A stretch of DNA of 64,000 nucleotides from contig JAPFFF010000011.1 of NCBI GenBank assembly GCA_039105265.1, positions 1,550,001-1,614,000 of the forward strand. The letters run 5' to 3'. Within the stretch, counting starts at the first letter, position 1, and every line of letters begins with the position of its first letter. Both the position numbers and the translations under genes were made by a program. The notes under the pieces were generated by a model. It was not told where the DNA came from, made no database searches, and saw only the letters and a program-made list of their open reading frames with translations. Shown here piece by piece: positions 8,661-18,105 of the stretch. The DNA is from Tritrichomonas musculus. Taxonomy: Eukaryota > Parabasalia > Tritrichomonadida > Tritrichomonadidae.

Positions 8661-9854
8661 ATGATACGTAAAACAAAGGATAAAAATAAAGAAGTATTAA
8701 CAGCAGAACAAGAATCTAATTTAATTGATAAGGATGCTATTATTCTAGATAGAACTCACACATTATATTCATATATTGATAAAAAAGATAAGAAAGTTTA
8801 CTTCTATTTGAGTAGTAATTATCAAGATTTATTTGTTTTTATGGAAGGTGATAATATATTGTTAAATTTACCTAAGAAAGTTGATATGAATACAAAAATG
8901 AACATCTTAGATAACAAACGTCCTTATTTAAAAAGAAAATTTGTCATTTCTATTGAAATTGGTTCCAAAATTGGAAATACAGATATTAAATTTGTTGAAA
9001 GATGGTTTGATGAACTAAATAAATCATATATTGTATTAATGGAAGATTGTGGATATAAATATGCTATTAAAGAAACAAATAATTTCTGTTTTGAATTAGA
9101 TTCCGAAGGAGATGTAAATAGAAAAATCAAACCACTTCCGTTACACATATTTCTTTGTTTCAAACCTGAAACTTTTATGAATGAATGGAATCGTGTTGAA
9201 TTACGAAATTTGGATGAGGAAGCTGATTTAAAAAAATTTAAATATGAATTTCAAAATTGGCATTACCATTTTCCTGTTATTAATGTATTTAAATCTAATT
9301 ATGTAAGTCCATTATTAAAAGTCCATTTTAATGAAACTCCTGAAAGCCTTGAACCATTAATGGATATTTCAGAAAATGATAATGATGGTAAATATGAAAC
9401 AAGTAATGTCGATATCAATAATAAATATGATTATGATGAAATAAGACCTAAAAAAATAAATCCTCCAGTTCCATCTATGTTACGGGATTCGGCACTACGT
9501 GCCTCGACCGAGCAAAGCTCTACCGAAAATGAGAGTACGACTACAATGAAACCAGGTGTTGAGACATTACCGAGCTCTATTTTCAGCAATGTATCGACCT
9601 CAAATAAATGGATGAAACCTCAAAGCTCTATACAACAAAATCCTAATAACTTTAGTCCAATGAATTACTTTCAACCAACAACATTTAATATGCCAACAGG
9701 TACTAATTTTAATTTTAATACAGAGCCAAAAAAATCATCTTTGACCAGTGAAACAAATAATGCAACCAATGAAAACTTACCAAAGATTAATGAGAGTAAG
9801 TCAGAAAACAAACCAAAAACACATATATCAACTTTCAGATTACCAAAAAAATAA
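8661..9854 (+). CDS. Conserved type A protein, unknown function (397 aa)
   Basis: Residues 1-215 look folded (YSYIDKKDKKVYFYLSSNYQ ... HIFLCFKPETFMNEWNRVE). The rest is low-complexity Ser/Thr/Asn-rich, with part (RDSALRASTEQSS) encoded by two mini-hairpins at 9491-9520. The copy at 18106-19299 differs by only two residues that I found. An upstream ATG at 8654 opens a five-codon frame that overlaps this start, present in both copies. No known family recognised. It converges with the 825-residue gene; their ends are about 20 bp apart. Confidence 0.55.
   Translation: MIRKTKDKNKEVLTAEQESNLIDKDAIILDRTHTLYSYIDKKDKKVYFYLSSNYQDLFVFMEGDNILLNLPKKVDMNTKMNILDNKRPYLKRKFVISIEIGSKIGNTDIKFVERWFDELNKSYIVLMEDCGYKYAIKETNNFCFELDSEGDVNRKIKPLPLHIFLCFKPETFMNEWNRVELRNLDEEADLKKFKYEFQNWHYHFPVINVFKSNYVSPLLKVHFNETPESLEPLMDISENDNDGKYETSNVDINNKYDYDEIRPKKINPPVPSMLRDSALRASTEQSSTENESTTTMKPGVETLPSSIFSNVSTSNKWMKPQSSIQQNPNNFSPMNYFQPTTFNMPTGTNFNFNTEPKKSSLTSETNNATNENLPKINESKSENKPKTHISTFRLPKK
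9491..9520. repeat. Two mini-hairpins in coding sequence, repeated in Ib
   Basis: GGCAC-tac-GTGCC (9491-9503) and GAGC-aaa-GCTC (9510-9520), again with trinucleotide loops. The same pair is at 18936-18965 in copy Ib. Confidence 0.5.
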
Positions 9855-9873
9855 AACAGAATAAATATTTTTT

Positions 9874-12351
9874 TTATGCTTCATTTTCATCTTCAGATTC
9901 ATCAGATTCAACTTCAACTTTAGCTAGTTTTTCATCAGTTCTTGATTTAATATATGTTTTGTCACGATAATCATCATACATTGATTTATACAAATTTTTA
10001 ACTTCAATGTAATTTCCGCCAACATTCAAATTAATATGTTTATCAATATTTGAACCAAAGTGTTCTCGTAATTGTTTCTTTTCTTCTTTAGTCAATTTAT
10101 TTTCCAATATTTCCCGTGCTAATTGTGTAAATCGTTCTTTCTTTTCTTCTGTATATCCAAGTCCAACGTTAGCTATTAGTTTAATTGTTTGGGATAATAT
10201 TTCTCCTAATCGTTCTGATATTTCAGCTGAACCATTTATTTCACCGCCAATTGGGATAACATCTTTCATATTAGTATTATAATCTTCTTGAATCATAAGA
10301 CCTAATTCAGAATTTACTGCTTTTGAGTGTACTTTTTTATAGTTAACCCATTCATTCCAATTATTACATTTATGTGATTTCATTACTTGCAATTCATATT
10401 GTAAAATAAATACAGCGGTACATGTTTTTAAATAACTGAATATACCCTTTAATGGTTCCAAAAATTGATAATTTCCCTGTTGTTCATCATCTCCAAACAT
10501 ATTATAGAGTGCTAATTGCCATATTTTTGAAAAGATTGAACTCCATAATCCTCTTGCATTAAGTTTGGTGCTGACTTTAGGTTTAGATAAGCCAACCTTC
10601 TGATAAGCAATAACTGCTTTATTGAACTTTTCATCATATTTAGTCTTGATTTTACCAGAGTCCCATTGGTTTTGATTATAATTCCATGTTTTAAAAGTGC
10701 CAGTAAGATTTTTCATCCATACTTCAAATGAATCATTTGTTTTACCAGCAATGCGTTCAGTTTGCCATAATTTCTTATAAGGGTCTGCTTTAACAAGACG
10801 GAATCCATTAATTATAACAGGTTTACCACGAGTATCAACAATAACGATGTCCTCTACTTTGTCGCCATTTAAGTCACAAATTTGATTACCAAGAGGGTCT
10901 AATGTGTCTCTCCTTGCAGGAATTAATCGATATAATGGATATCCATTTTTATCAAATTTCTTCTTACAATAGGCTTCTGCGCTATCTCTTGTAGCACATT
11001 TTGGAGAGAATTTAATACGATAATTACCATTAATAAGAATATCAAATAATTCCCCTCGGTATTTACTAACATCAATACTTTGTTTATTTTCAAAAATGTA
11101 TAATTTATTTAAACGTTCTTGTGAAGCTTCAAATGTTTTACCAGAACGTTTACCAGTTGGGACAGACTTCATATAATTATTTTTGAATTCAGCAGTATCG
11201 ATTGGAGATACACCTTCTGGTGATGCAATATCAACATTAAATAAATCTTCGTAGTTTTCAGAACTAAGTACAGGTTTTTTAGATGGTGATTTAAATACAG
11301 GCTTTGACATTGATTTAGAAATGGACAAATATTCATTATCATCATTATTATCGTTAACACTTTCATGCTCAGATTCACTATTCATGTTAAATAATATTTC
11401 TCGGTCACCATTCTCTTTAATATACTTTATTAATTGTTTGAGCTTCTTTTTGTTTTTAGGCTCAGTTGTTTCTTCAAATATGTTTGTTTCACGTATTGCA
11501 TCATGTAATTGTAATACAAGTTTTTTTACTCTGATGTCAGAATCATCTTTGGGATTTATAGCTCGATTATAATAATCATAAAGGTTTTCAGCAGTAAATT
11601 CGTCGTCTAATAACCCAAATTTCTTAAGTTGATTAGCATCAATTGTAGAAGATTTATTGTAAGCATCTAATAATTGCTGACCTTCTTGATTAGAATCTGC
11701 TATCTTCCTCATTGTTTCAATATTGGTTTTTCTTCTAATATTCTCAAATTGCATTAGGTTATTTATATTATCTGATGCCTCATTGTTTTTATGTGAGTCT
11801 ATATTATTTGTCAATGATTTGACAAGTGATTGAATCTGTGTAGTATCTTTTTTATTGAATACTGAATACTTCTCTGAGTCATCAGCAATGCGATAAAATA
11901 ATTGTAAAGCATTAATACGATTACTATCAAGTATAACTAAATAACTAAGTGATTCAATGTCTTTATTAAGTCGATTTCTGAAATAATGGTCTGCTAAATC
12001 GGGCTCCTCCTCCTCTTCAATTTGTGGAATGGAAACAGGTTTTTCTTTATTTTTCAGATAGTTAGTTAAATCAATAAAGTAATTCGCTTTTGAATCAAGT
12101 ATTTTAGCTAATTCATTTTTTTGTCTTGAAGTTCCTTTAGGCTTTGCGTTATATTTATCAAGCATATCTTTTAAATTTGTTTTTACATCTTTGACATAGT
12201 TACGAGGATTCTTAAGATACTCAATAATATTACCAATAATTGTTGTTATTTGTGTTAACTTACTATTTTGGAACATGAATATGAGCATATCTTGATAGTC
12301 CTTTTTTTTTACTTCGTTTAGTATGAAATCTTCGTTTATGTTTGTTATCAT
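9874..12351 (-). CDS. Large type A protein with calcium-loop-like motif (825 aa)
   Basis: The N-terminal 270 residues are helical and charged, with an acidic run (IEEEEEPDL). The middle has a disordered Asn/Asp/Ser stretch. The C-terminal half has a compact region with DLNGDKVEDIVIVDTRGKP, which fits the D-x-N-x-D-x-x-x-D calcium-loop pattern, then FRLVKADPYKKLW and a helical domain (LNARGLWSSIFSKIWQLALY). The extreme C-terminus is acidic (VEVESDESEDENEA). Its ATG is only 14 bp from the divergent fibre gene. I do not recognise the family; large structural or virion-internal protein is a guess. The C-terminal part is repeated at 19316-20146. Confidence 0.6.
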   Translation of the reverse strand: MITNINEDFILNEVKKKDYQDMLIFMFQNSKLTQITTIIGNIIEYLKNPRNYVKDVKTNLKDMLDKYNAKPKGTSRQKNELAKILDSKANYFIDLTNYLKNKEKPVSIPQIEEEEEPDLADHYFRNRLNKDIESLSYLVILDSNRINALQLFYRIADDSEKYSVFNKKDTTQIQSLVKSLTNNIDSHKNNEASDNINNLMQFENIRRKTNIETMRKIADSNQEGQQLLDAYNKSSTIDANQLKKFGLLDDEFTAENLYDYYNRAINPKDDSDIRVKKLVLQLHDAIRETNIFEETTEPKNKKKLKQLIKYIKENGDREILFNMNSESEHESVNDNNDDNEYLSISKSMSKPVFKSPSKKPVLSSENYEDLFNVDIASPEGVSPIDTAEFKNNYMKSVPTGKRSGKTFEASQERLNKLYIFENKQSIDVSKYRGELFDILINGNYRIKFSPKCATRDSAEAYCKKKFDKNGYPLYRLIPARRDTLDPLGNQICDLNGDKVEDIVIVDTRGKPVIINGFRLVKADPYKKLWQTERIAGKTNDSFEVWMKNLTGTFKTWNYNQNQWDSGKIKTKYDEKFNKAVIAYQKVGLSKPKVSTKLNARGLWSSIFSKIWQLALYNMFGDDEQQGNYQFLEPLKGIFSYLKTCTAVFILQYELQVMKSHKCNNWNEWVNYKKVHSKAVNSELGLMIQEDYNTNMKDVIPIGGEINGSAEISERLGEILSQTIKLIANVGLGYTEEKKERFTQLAREILENKLTKEEKKQLREHFGSNIDKHINLNVGGNYIEVKNLYKSMYDDYRDKTYIKSRTDEKLAKVEVESDESEDENEA

Positions 12352-12365
12352 TTATTATTCCCAAA

Positions 12366-14497
12366 ATGTTCACGATAGAACAAGCGGGTACTATAAAAAA
12401 AGTAAATACAATTGATGAATTGATAATAGAATATATCAAGAAATATGCTTGTCAATGCAATAACGGAAATAATTTAGGGTCAAGCTTGAATACTGAGGAA
12501 TTGAAAGAATTATTAAAACCATATGCGAAGCTTACGAATCTTGATGAGTATGCAAAGCTTACGAATTTAAGTGAGTACGCTAAAGCGCAGGACTTACAGT
12601 CTTACGCGAAAACAACTGATTTATTCGATTATTTGAAAACAGAGGAATTCAATAAAGAATTATTAAAGTATGCTAGTAGTGAAGAAATTGAAAACGCTGT
12701 TAATACATTACGTGATTACGTTGTTAACAATTTTGCATTATCAACTGACATACCTGAGGTACCTACAGATTTGGTTAATGAATCTGCTTTATCAACTGCT
12801 TTGGAACCATATGCAAAGCTTACGAACTTAAGTGAGTTTACGAAGACTCAGGACTTGCCAGATATGACATTGTATGCAAAAAAAGAAGACATTCCAGAAC
12901 CAGTTGATTTATCAAATTATGCTTTGACAACAGATATGACCCTTGCTATTGAGCAAGTGAAAAGCGATATCCCAGAGATTATTGAGGGGCAAACAACTAT
13001 TCAATTCAAAATCGTCAATAATACAATTCCTGATTTAGATTACAACACATATCATGAACTGATTGAGCAATATGGGTTGGATATTGTATCATCAGACAAT
13101 TTCTATACGGCCCATTATGTTCACGCAGACTATTCGTACAATGACGATGATGATAATCAACCCTCTCAGATACTGCGTATCGACGGAAGTAGTTCTGGTC
13201 TTTGGATACTGTATCACTCCCATGAATTAATCAATCCAGGAACTGGTGATACACCAGAAATATTATCATGTTCAATAACCAAAACTATCGAACCAACAGA
13301 CAAAAACGCTTATTCAGCAAGATATGTATCGAACACTTATGCTTTGAAAACAGATATCCCTGAACCAGTTGACTTGACACCATATTATACTAGTACACAA
13401 ACTGATGAGAAGTTTGTTGATGAAGATGAATTGGCTTATGAATTAGATAAGTATGAGACCAAGGATGTGGCTGATGGGAAATATGCTTTGAAAAGTGAAA
13501 TACCAACCGTTGATTTTACATCATATGTGAAGAGGAATGATTTTCCTGAGAACTTCTTTAATGATTTTATTATGGGTGTTGATAGACCAATTGTTATCAA
13601 TTATGAAAATCAAAGTGATGGTCAGTTAATTGAAATGTACAACTCACAACCAGGAGAAAATCATTATGTTGGTATGAGTTTAGGTGTTAACAAAAGTTCG
13701 AGTGCTCACATACGATATTACATTGATGACAATTCAACAAAAATTGGTCCGTATGGTGTTAACATGTTGAGTATAAACCATGAAGGAGTCGACATCGATG
13801 GCAATGTTCATATACAAGGAACAATAAAAGCTAAAGATATCATCAATGTATCAACATTAACGACAACATTGAATGATTATGTTCGTAAAGACGATGTATT
13901 GAAAGACATACTCATTGATGATAAAGGAAACATTGATGTAATGGATGTTGCTGTTATTGAATCATATCCAGATAACTGTACTTCATCACTTGTATCATTG
14001 AAGATGTATCAAGGTTTGGATACCAAAATAACACAATTGAAAGAAACATTATCAAATGGTTCAAACACGATTACACATTACTGTCCAATTGAAGAATCAA
14101 TTAATTCGATTAATAATTTGTAATTGGTGCTCCAGTGTATTTGACCGGTAAGGTTTATAAATATTTTAATGGTAAATTTGTTGAATCTACTGTAGAGGAT
14201 ACTACAGATTGTATTTGCAGCGTTAAAACAATAGGAACTTGGCGTGAATATATTGGTATTTGTGTTAAAATCGATGTACAAAAAAAATGTATTAAATTTG
14301 CTAATTTAGGGGATTATATGATTAAGGTTGATGATTCATCTTGTTATGGAATTGGTGATGAAGTTTTCATCGATAATGAGGATAATAAATTGAAAATACT
14401 TGCTGGACAAACTGCAATTACATCAAAAATTAGAAGAATGACTGTAGGTATTGTTACTGCAATAATTGATGATAAAACGCTTGCAGTATTTAAGTAA
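12366..14497 (+). pseudogene. Fibre-like surface protein gene, type A, broken copy
   Basis: A long gene with tail-fibre-like repeats: YAKLTNL(D/S)EYAK units near the start, then YALKTDIPEPVDLTPYYT and VDEDELAYELDKYETKD further on. These blocks recur almost unchanged in the gene at 54167-56593 of element II. The 3' part encodes a compact strand-rich domain (CICSVKTIGTWREYIGI, FANLGDYMIKVDD) also present there. By analogy with phage and adenovirus fibres it would be a trimeric attachment protein on the particle. The copy looks broken in about one place. It shares a 14-bp divergent promoter gap with the 825-residue gene. Confidence 0.6.
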
Positions 14498-14529
14498 GAG
14501 ATGAGATAAAAAAATTTTTTTTGATTTAT

Positions 14530-15000
14530 TTATTTATTGATGTTAAGTAGATTTATTAACTTAGTTGTCATGTAAATAGATAAATTGATGTTTAATTGTT
14601 CATGAACTAGGTTCTGTAAAAATGGAATTCGATTAGCGATTGGTTGATTTTTAATTAATTCCTTATTTTGATTTGCAAATTCAAGAACTTGGTCACGTTG
14701 TTCATCATTAAGGAATTTGGATTTGTTTAATGGAAATGAGCGATTTGTTCTTCTACGAATAGGATGTAAAGATTCATTTTCTGTCGCAGATAAGTCAGCT
14801 CCAGCTGACGCTTCATTTTTTTGGTCATTTAGTGTTTCAGTTGTGTTATCGTTTAGTGTCTCAGTTGGTGTTTCAATTGGTTGCTCATTTGATTTATTAT
14901 TTAATTGTTCGAATTCGGTTTTCAAAATAAGTAATTCAGAGATGATGTGGTCAATCTCACTCACAAGTGAGCTCGAGCTCTGCGAGATACGTTGTTGCAT
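14530..15000 (-). CDS. Coiled/charged small protein with helical C-terminus
   Basis: A 156-residue protein starting MQQRISQSSSS. The start at 15000 follows TTTTTCTAAAATG; the frame is open further upstream but lacks a better leader. There is a short coil (IISELLILKTEFEQLNNK), a Thr/Asn/Glu-rich repeat (TETLNDNTTETLNDQ), a basic stretch (RRRTNRSF) and a helical C-terminal domain (FANQNKELIKNQPIANRIPF). The 5' end carries a palindromic GAGCTCGAGCTC (14969-14980) next to a hairpin. Function unknown. Confidence 0.5.
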   Translation of the reverse strand: MQQRISQSSSSLVSEIDHIISELLILKTEFEQLNNKSNEQPIETPTETLNDNTTETLNDQKNEASAGADLSATENESLHPIRRRTNRSFPLNKSKFLNDEQRDQVLEFANQNKELIKNQPIANRIPFLQNLVHEQLNINLSIYMTTKLINLLNINK

Positions 15001-15039
15001 TTTAGAAAAATAAAAAAAAGAAATATTTATTTTCAAAAT

Positions 15040-15786
15040 TTATTTTTTTGATTCTTCTGAGAAATATGTTCTGTTATTACCTAGATGCGGACGTGAATTA
15101 TAAAATTTCCAATCATTCCATACAACATGAAACGTTTTTCCTTGATATTTATATTCCAAACGTGATTTTTGATTCACATATTTTGAAATCAATTCGCAAC
15201 CTTCTTTTGCAAATAATTGTGCAATATGTTCTTGAGTATAACGAATAAATTTCATTTTATGTGAACGAATCCCTTTATTCCATTTTGTTGGTGTGATTGC
15301 ATAATCCAATCCTTCAAATGTATAATGAACTAATTTATCAGATAATTCATATGGAGAAGTTAATATACAATTTTCTTTCAACATTGATTCACGTAATTTA
15401 TCTTCTTTTCGCTTTCGAAGTTGTTCAGCAGTTTCCATTCTAAATTTCTCATCCGATTTTTTAATTTCTTCTGGAGTAGCATTTGGTTTAAGTGTTTTAC
15501 TTAAACTCTTTTGAAAATTGTAATTCGGGTTATTAAGAAAGTCACCTAATTTAGTGACCAAATATCTATTTGGGTTATCATTCCGATAGAATGTAACCTT
15601 CGAATCATAATACAAATGTTTTGGTTTTCTTAGAATTGTGCAATTATTTTTTGTAAATAGTTCATCAACCAGTTCTTCTTTAAAATCAAGTGTATAAAAT
15701 AAAGAATGTGTATTAGTTCGTCTAACTTCTTTCGCAATTTCAATTTGTTGTTCTCTTAATCGATTTAATTCTTTGGAGTAGGTCAT
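15040..15786 (-). CDS. Protein with three 'CELI..W' modules
   Basis: A 248-residue protein with a short module repeated about three times: LFTKNNCTILRKP...KVTFYRN, LKENCILTSPY...YAITPTKW, and LFAKEGCELISKY...FHVVWNDWKF..RPHLG. The last is close to the C-terminus of the 168-residue protein at 20685-21191 (AKEGCELISEY...NWKHNHYRPHLG). The pattern recalls small treble-clef-like modules linked to phage and giant-virus nucleases, here without the metal cysteines; this is an analogy only. It is the terminal gene of copy Ia, read inward from the right end. Confidence 0.55.
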   Translation of the reverse strand: MTYSKELNRLREQQIEIAKEVRRTNTHSLFYTLDFKEELVDELFTKNNCTILRKPKHLYYDSKVTFYRNDNPNRYLVTKLGDFLNNPNYNFQKSLSKTLKPNATPEEIKKSDEKFRMETAEQLRKRKEDKLRESMLKENCILTSPYELSDKLVHYTFEGLDYAITPTKWNKGIRSHKMKFIRYTQEHIAQLFAKEGCELISKYVNQKSRLEYKYQGKTFHVVWNDWKFYNSRPHLGNNRTYFSEESKK

Positions 15787-15829
15787 TTATTTAAAAAATA
15801 AAAAAATAAAAAAATTTCAGATTTCAATT

Positions 15830-16013
15830 AACTACTGAAAATGCCCTGAGAGCCTTAAAAGTGATTTGCAAGTTAGTTTTGAGCTTCTCAGAGCAATTCC
15901 TGAAAAAATGAGGTCGTCTGGGAGCTTTAAAATGACTGTTTTTTGAGGGTTTAAAGGCTTAAATGTGTCAAAAAAAGAGCTAAATGAGGTTTAAAAGTTG
16001 TTTTCCAGTAGTT
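15830..16013. repeat. Inverted-repeat-bounded noncoding segment
   Basis: AACTACTG-AAAA (15830-15841) pairs with TTTT-C-CAGTAGTT (16001-16013), bounding about 185 bp with no gene. It may be part of the terminal repeat of copy Ia or a small MITE-like insertion; no clear target duplication is visible. The remaining bases up to 16053 are AT-rich and hold only the terminus. Confidence 0.3.
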
Positions 16014-16035
16014 TAGCTATCTGACAGTCATTAAT

Positions 16036-16053
16036 TCTATATATATTACTACT
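16036..16053. other. Right terminus of Polinton copy Ia
   Basis: The sequence TATATATATTACTACT ends at 16053, and capsid-gene homology of copy Ib starts at the next base. Read outward-in it begins AGTAGTAATAT, resembling the AGTAGTATA ends of elements II and IV. The matching left end is outside the window. Confidence 0.55.
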
Positions 16054-16166
16054 ATCCTCCTCCTTCACAATTAATTTTGTCAAGAGATACATATTTCAAA
16101 TTGAGTTTGAATGGTTTAGAATATGTTGATGATGAAACACCAGCTGGTTCACAAGTAAATCAGTAA
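16054..16166 (+). pseudogene. Capsid gene remnant of copy Ib
   Basis: The last 37 or so codons of a major capsid gene (PPPSQLILSRDTYFKLSLNG, then LEYVDDETPAGSQ), clearly related to the end of the capsid protein at 4763-6784 but distinct at several positions. The 5' portion is separated from it by the insertion of copy Ia. Confidence 0.7.
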
Positions 16167-16243
16167 AATAATTTATCAATCTAATTTATCAAACTAATTC
16201 TGGATATTTTTTTGCACTTGATTTGGGTCCTTTTCGATAATAA

Positions 16244-17626
16244 ATGTCGAAAACTAAATCTCTCAGAATTTATGATAAAGAATATCCTTCATTATTGAAA
16301 TACCCATTCAAATCGAAATACAAATTTGTTGAATCTGATTTACAACCTGTTTTCAAGAATAACATTAAAACAGAACCTTTCATACCTGATTTCAAACTCA
16401 AAGCATGTAAAAAAATGTCAAAACCAAATTTCTCAAATGAACCTGGAACTTGGAAAGCTGATTTGATGTTTGTGAATTATTATGAAGATGTTGAACATCC
16501 AATTAAACAAGAGCAAATCTATCTCGTTTTGATAAATGTGAATACTAGATATCTAATTGTGGAACCAATGTCATACAAAAGTGAAATAACTCAAACTTTA
16601 AAACGAATTGTTGAAAAGAATCCTAAGTTTGAATTCAAAACAATTAAATGTGATGGTGAATCTGGATTTGTTAGTTTAAAAGATGAATGTATTGTATTGA
16701 AAGATAATACAAAAGTAATTCTCAAAACAGATATCTCAAATGATTTACAAGAAGCATACAATTATAAACCTGAGCTAAGAAATCAAGTTAGAAATGAAAT
16801 TCTTTTAAAAACTAATTTGAAAACGTTAATAGCATTTTTGAAAAAAAGTGGATATAAAAATGTTATCAAGTCACCAATCTCAAAAATTGAGTTGAAAATT
16901 GACGATATCAATGATTATTACCCAGTCAAATTTGTAATTAATTCTTCCCCTTACGCTCTCGCTCATAAAAACGTTGATTCTGTAATTAGAACTATCAGAA
17001 ATGCCTTCGGAATGGATAATCGAAGAATTGCTGATTATAATCTCATGAGACAAATGGTGAACTTCTATAATAACACTCCTCACAATTCATTGAGATTTCG
17101 GAATTATGATTATAATGAAGATGAATTATCTGAATATCAAGGTTCTGGATTGGTTCCACCAACAAAATGGATATATTATTCTCCAGTTCAAGTTCAAAAC
17201 AATGTTGATTTGGAATGGAGGTATATTCGAATGATGAAAATGAAATTGAGAGAAATCAATGAAAAACAAAGATTTAAGAACTTACTCTCATACAAACGTG
17301 GTAACATAATTTTGATACATCTTGACAGAGGTAAGACCCAAAAAAAGCATGAAAAACGACGTCGTGTATTTGATGATATAGCTGAATTCATTTGCTATCA
17401 AAACGGAAATGTTAAATGTAGATTGTTAAATCAATATTACACATTCAGTAAAACAAAGGATGGTTTAGTCCCATACGAACAACCTGAACGAGGGCGTAAA
17501 GCTCAAACTGATGTTGAAAAAAATGAAATTGAAATTCCAATTATTTATACGAAATATGTTTGTGATTCTATCGAAGACTTGAATGAAGATTATAAAGAGT
17601 ATTTCATACTAAATGGCTTGCTATAG
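16244..17626 (+). CDS. Retroviral-type (DDE) integrase, copy Ib
   Basis: A 460-residue protein, nearly identical to the integrase of copy Ia (6843-8225), with the same WKADLMF, IKCDGESGF and FYNNTPHNSLRF blocks. The start is at 16244 behind TCGATAATAAATG. Unlike Ia, it does not overlap the next gene: a short spacer with a mini-hairpin (17617-17631) lies between them. The 5' leader also differs from Ia (AATTTATCAATC region), so the capsid-integrase spacer evolves faster than the genes. Confidence 0.85.
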   Translation: MSKTKSLRIYDKEYPSLLKYPFKSKYKFVESDLQPVFKNNIKTEPFIPDFKLKACKKMSKPNFSNEPGTWKADLMFVNYYEDVEHPIKQEQIYLVLINVNTRYLIVEPMSYKSEITQTLKRIVEKNPKFEFKTIKCDGESGFVSLKDECIVLKDNTKVILKTDISNDLQEAYNYKPELRNQVRNEILLKTNLKTLIAFLKKSGYKNVIKSPISKIELKIDDINDYYPVKFVINSSPYALAHKNVDSVIRTIRNAFGMDNRRIADYNLMRQMVNFYNNTPHNSLRFRNYDYNEDELSEYQGSGLVPPTKWIYYSPVQVQNNVDLEWRYIRMMKMKLREINEKQRFKNLLSYKRGNIILIHLDRGKTQKKHEKRRRVFDDIAEFICYQNGNVKCRLLNQYYTFSKTKDGLVPYEQPERGRKAQTDVEKNEIEIPIIYTKYVCDSIEDLNEDYKEYFILNGLL

Positions 17627-17631
17627 GCAAG
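17617..17631. repeat. Mini-hairpin present in Ib, absent from Ia
   Basis: CTTGC-tatag-GCAAG lies in a roughly 42-bp segment between integrase and the 126-residue gene that copy Ia lacks. AAATG stands at both edges of the extra segment. It suggests that these small hairpins come and go as units, or were lost by recombination at the AAATG microhomology. Confidence 0.45.
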
Positions 17632-17656
17632 ACTTTTTTGTTCTTAAAAACAAAAA

Positions 17657-18037
17657 ATGTTAACAAATAATATCAAAAATGTATCAACGATAAATTTTAA
17701 ACAACCAATTACAAAACGCTATTTCCATACACAAGATAAAGAATTTGTTCTTCCAAGTGAATTCGTTTCAAGTAAGAATAAGAAATTTATTGTTGTACAG
17801 TATGTTGGAGCAATTGTTAAGGATACTCTTGTTGGAGATTTGATGGTACACTCAAATATTGTACAACAGGATGGTTATTGTGATTGTTTCATTATGTTGG
17901 CAAACAGACGTCAAACTAAATATCGAAAATATGAATTCCTTGGTCATGAACGTAATTTTAAAATAAGGTTCACAGATTTATATGGGAACTCAATTGAACC
18001 ATCTGCTTTTGTAATGAGTTGCCTATTAATCTTTTAA
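17657..18037 (+). CDS. Small conserved virion-like protein, copy Ib
   Basis: The 126 residues are identical to those of the gene at 8212-8592. Here it has its own leader (AACAAAAAATG) instead of overlapping the integrase. The same strand-rich end (FTDLYGNSIEPSAF) suggests a minor structural protein. Confidence 0.55.
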   Translation: MLTNNIKNVSTINFKQPITKRYFHTQDKEFVLPSEFVSSKNKKFIVVQYVGAIVKDTLVGDLMVHSNIVQQDGYCDCFIMLANRRQTKYRKYEFLGHERNFKIRFTDLYGNSIEPSAFVMSCLLIF

Positions 18038-18105
18038 ATAGGTTTTTTTGTTTTCCAGGCACCAGATAGCCATTTAGGCCTTATTATTTTTGTTCCAAAT
18101 GAAAA

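Larger units (their letters stand above)
1..16053. mobile_element. Type A Polinton/Maverick copy Ia, left end outside window
   Basis: This block holds an ATPase, capsid gene, DDE integrase, fibre-like gene and small virion-like genes on both strands, the usual Polinton content. The right terminus is read at the ACTACT ending at 16053, because the next base onward aligns with the capsid gene of a second copy (Ib). The reverse complement of that end starts AGTAGTAATAT, similar to the AGTAGTATA ends of elements II and IV. No polymerase or protease gene is seen here and may lie to the left. The fibre-like gene is broken in about one place; otherwise the copy looks largely open. Near identity to Ib suggests a young insertion. 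Confidence 0.75.
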
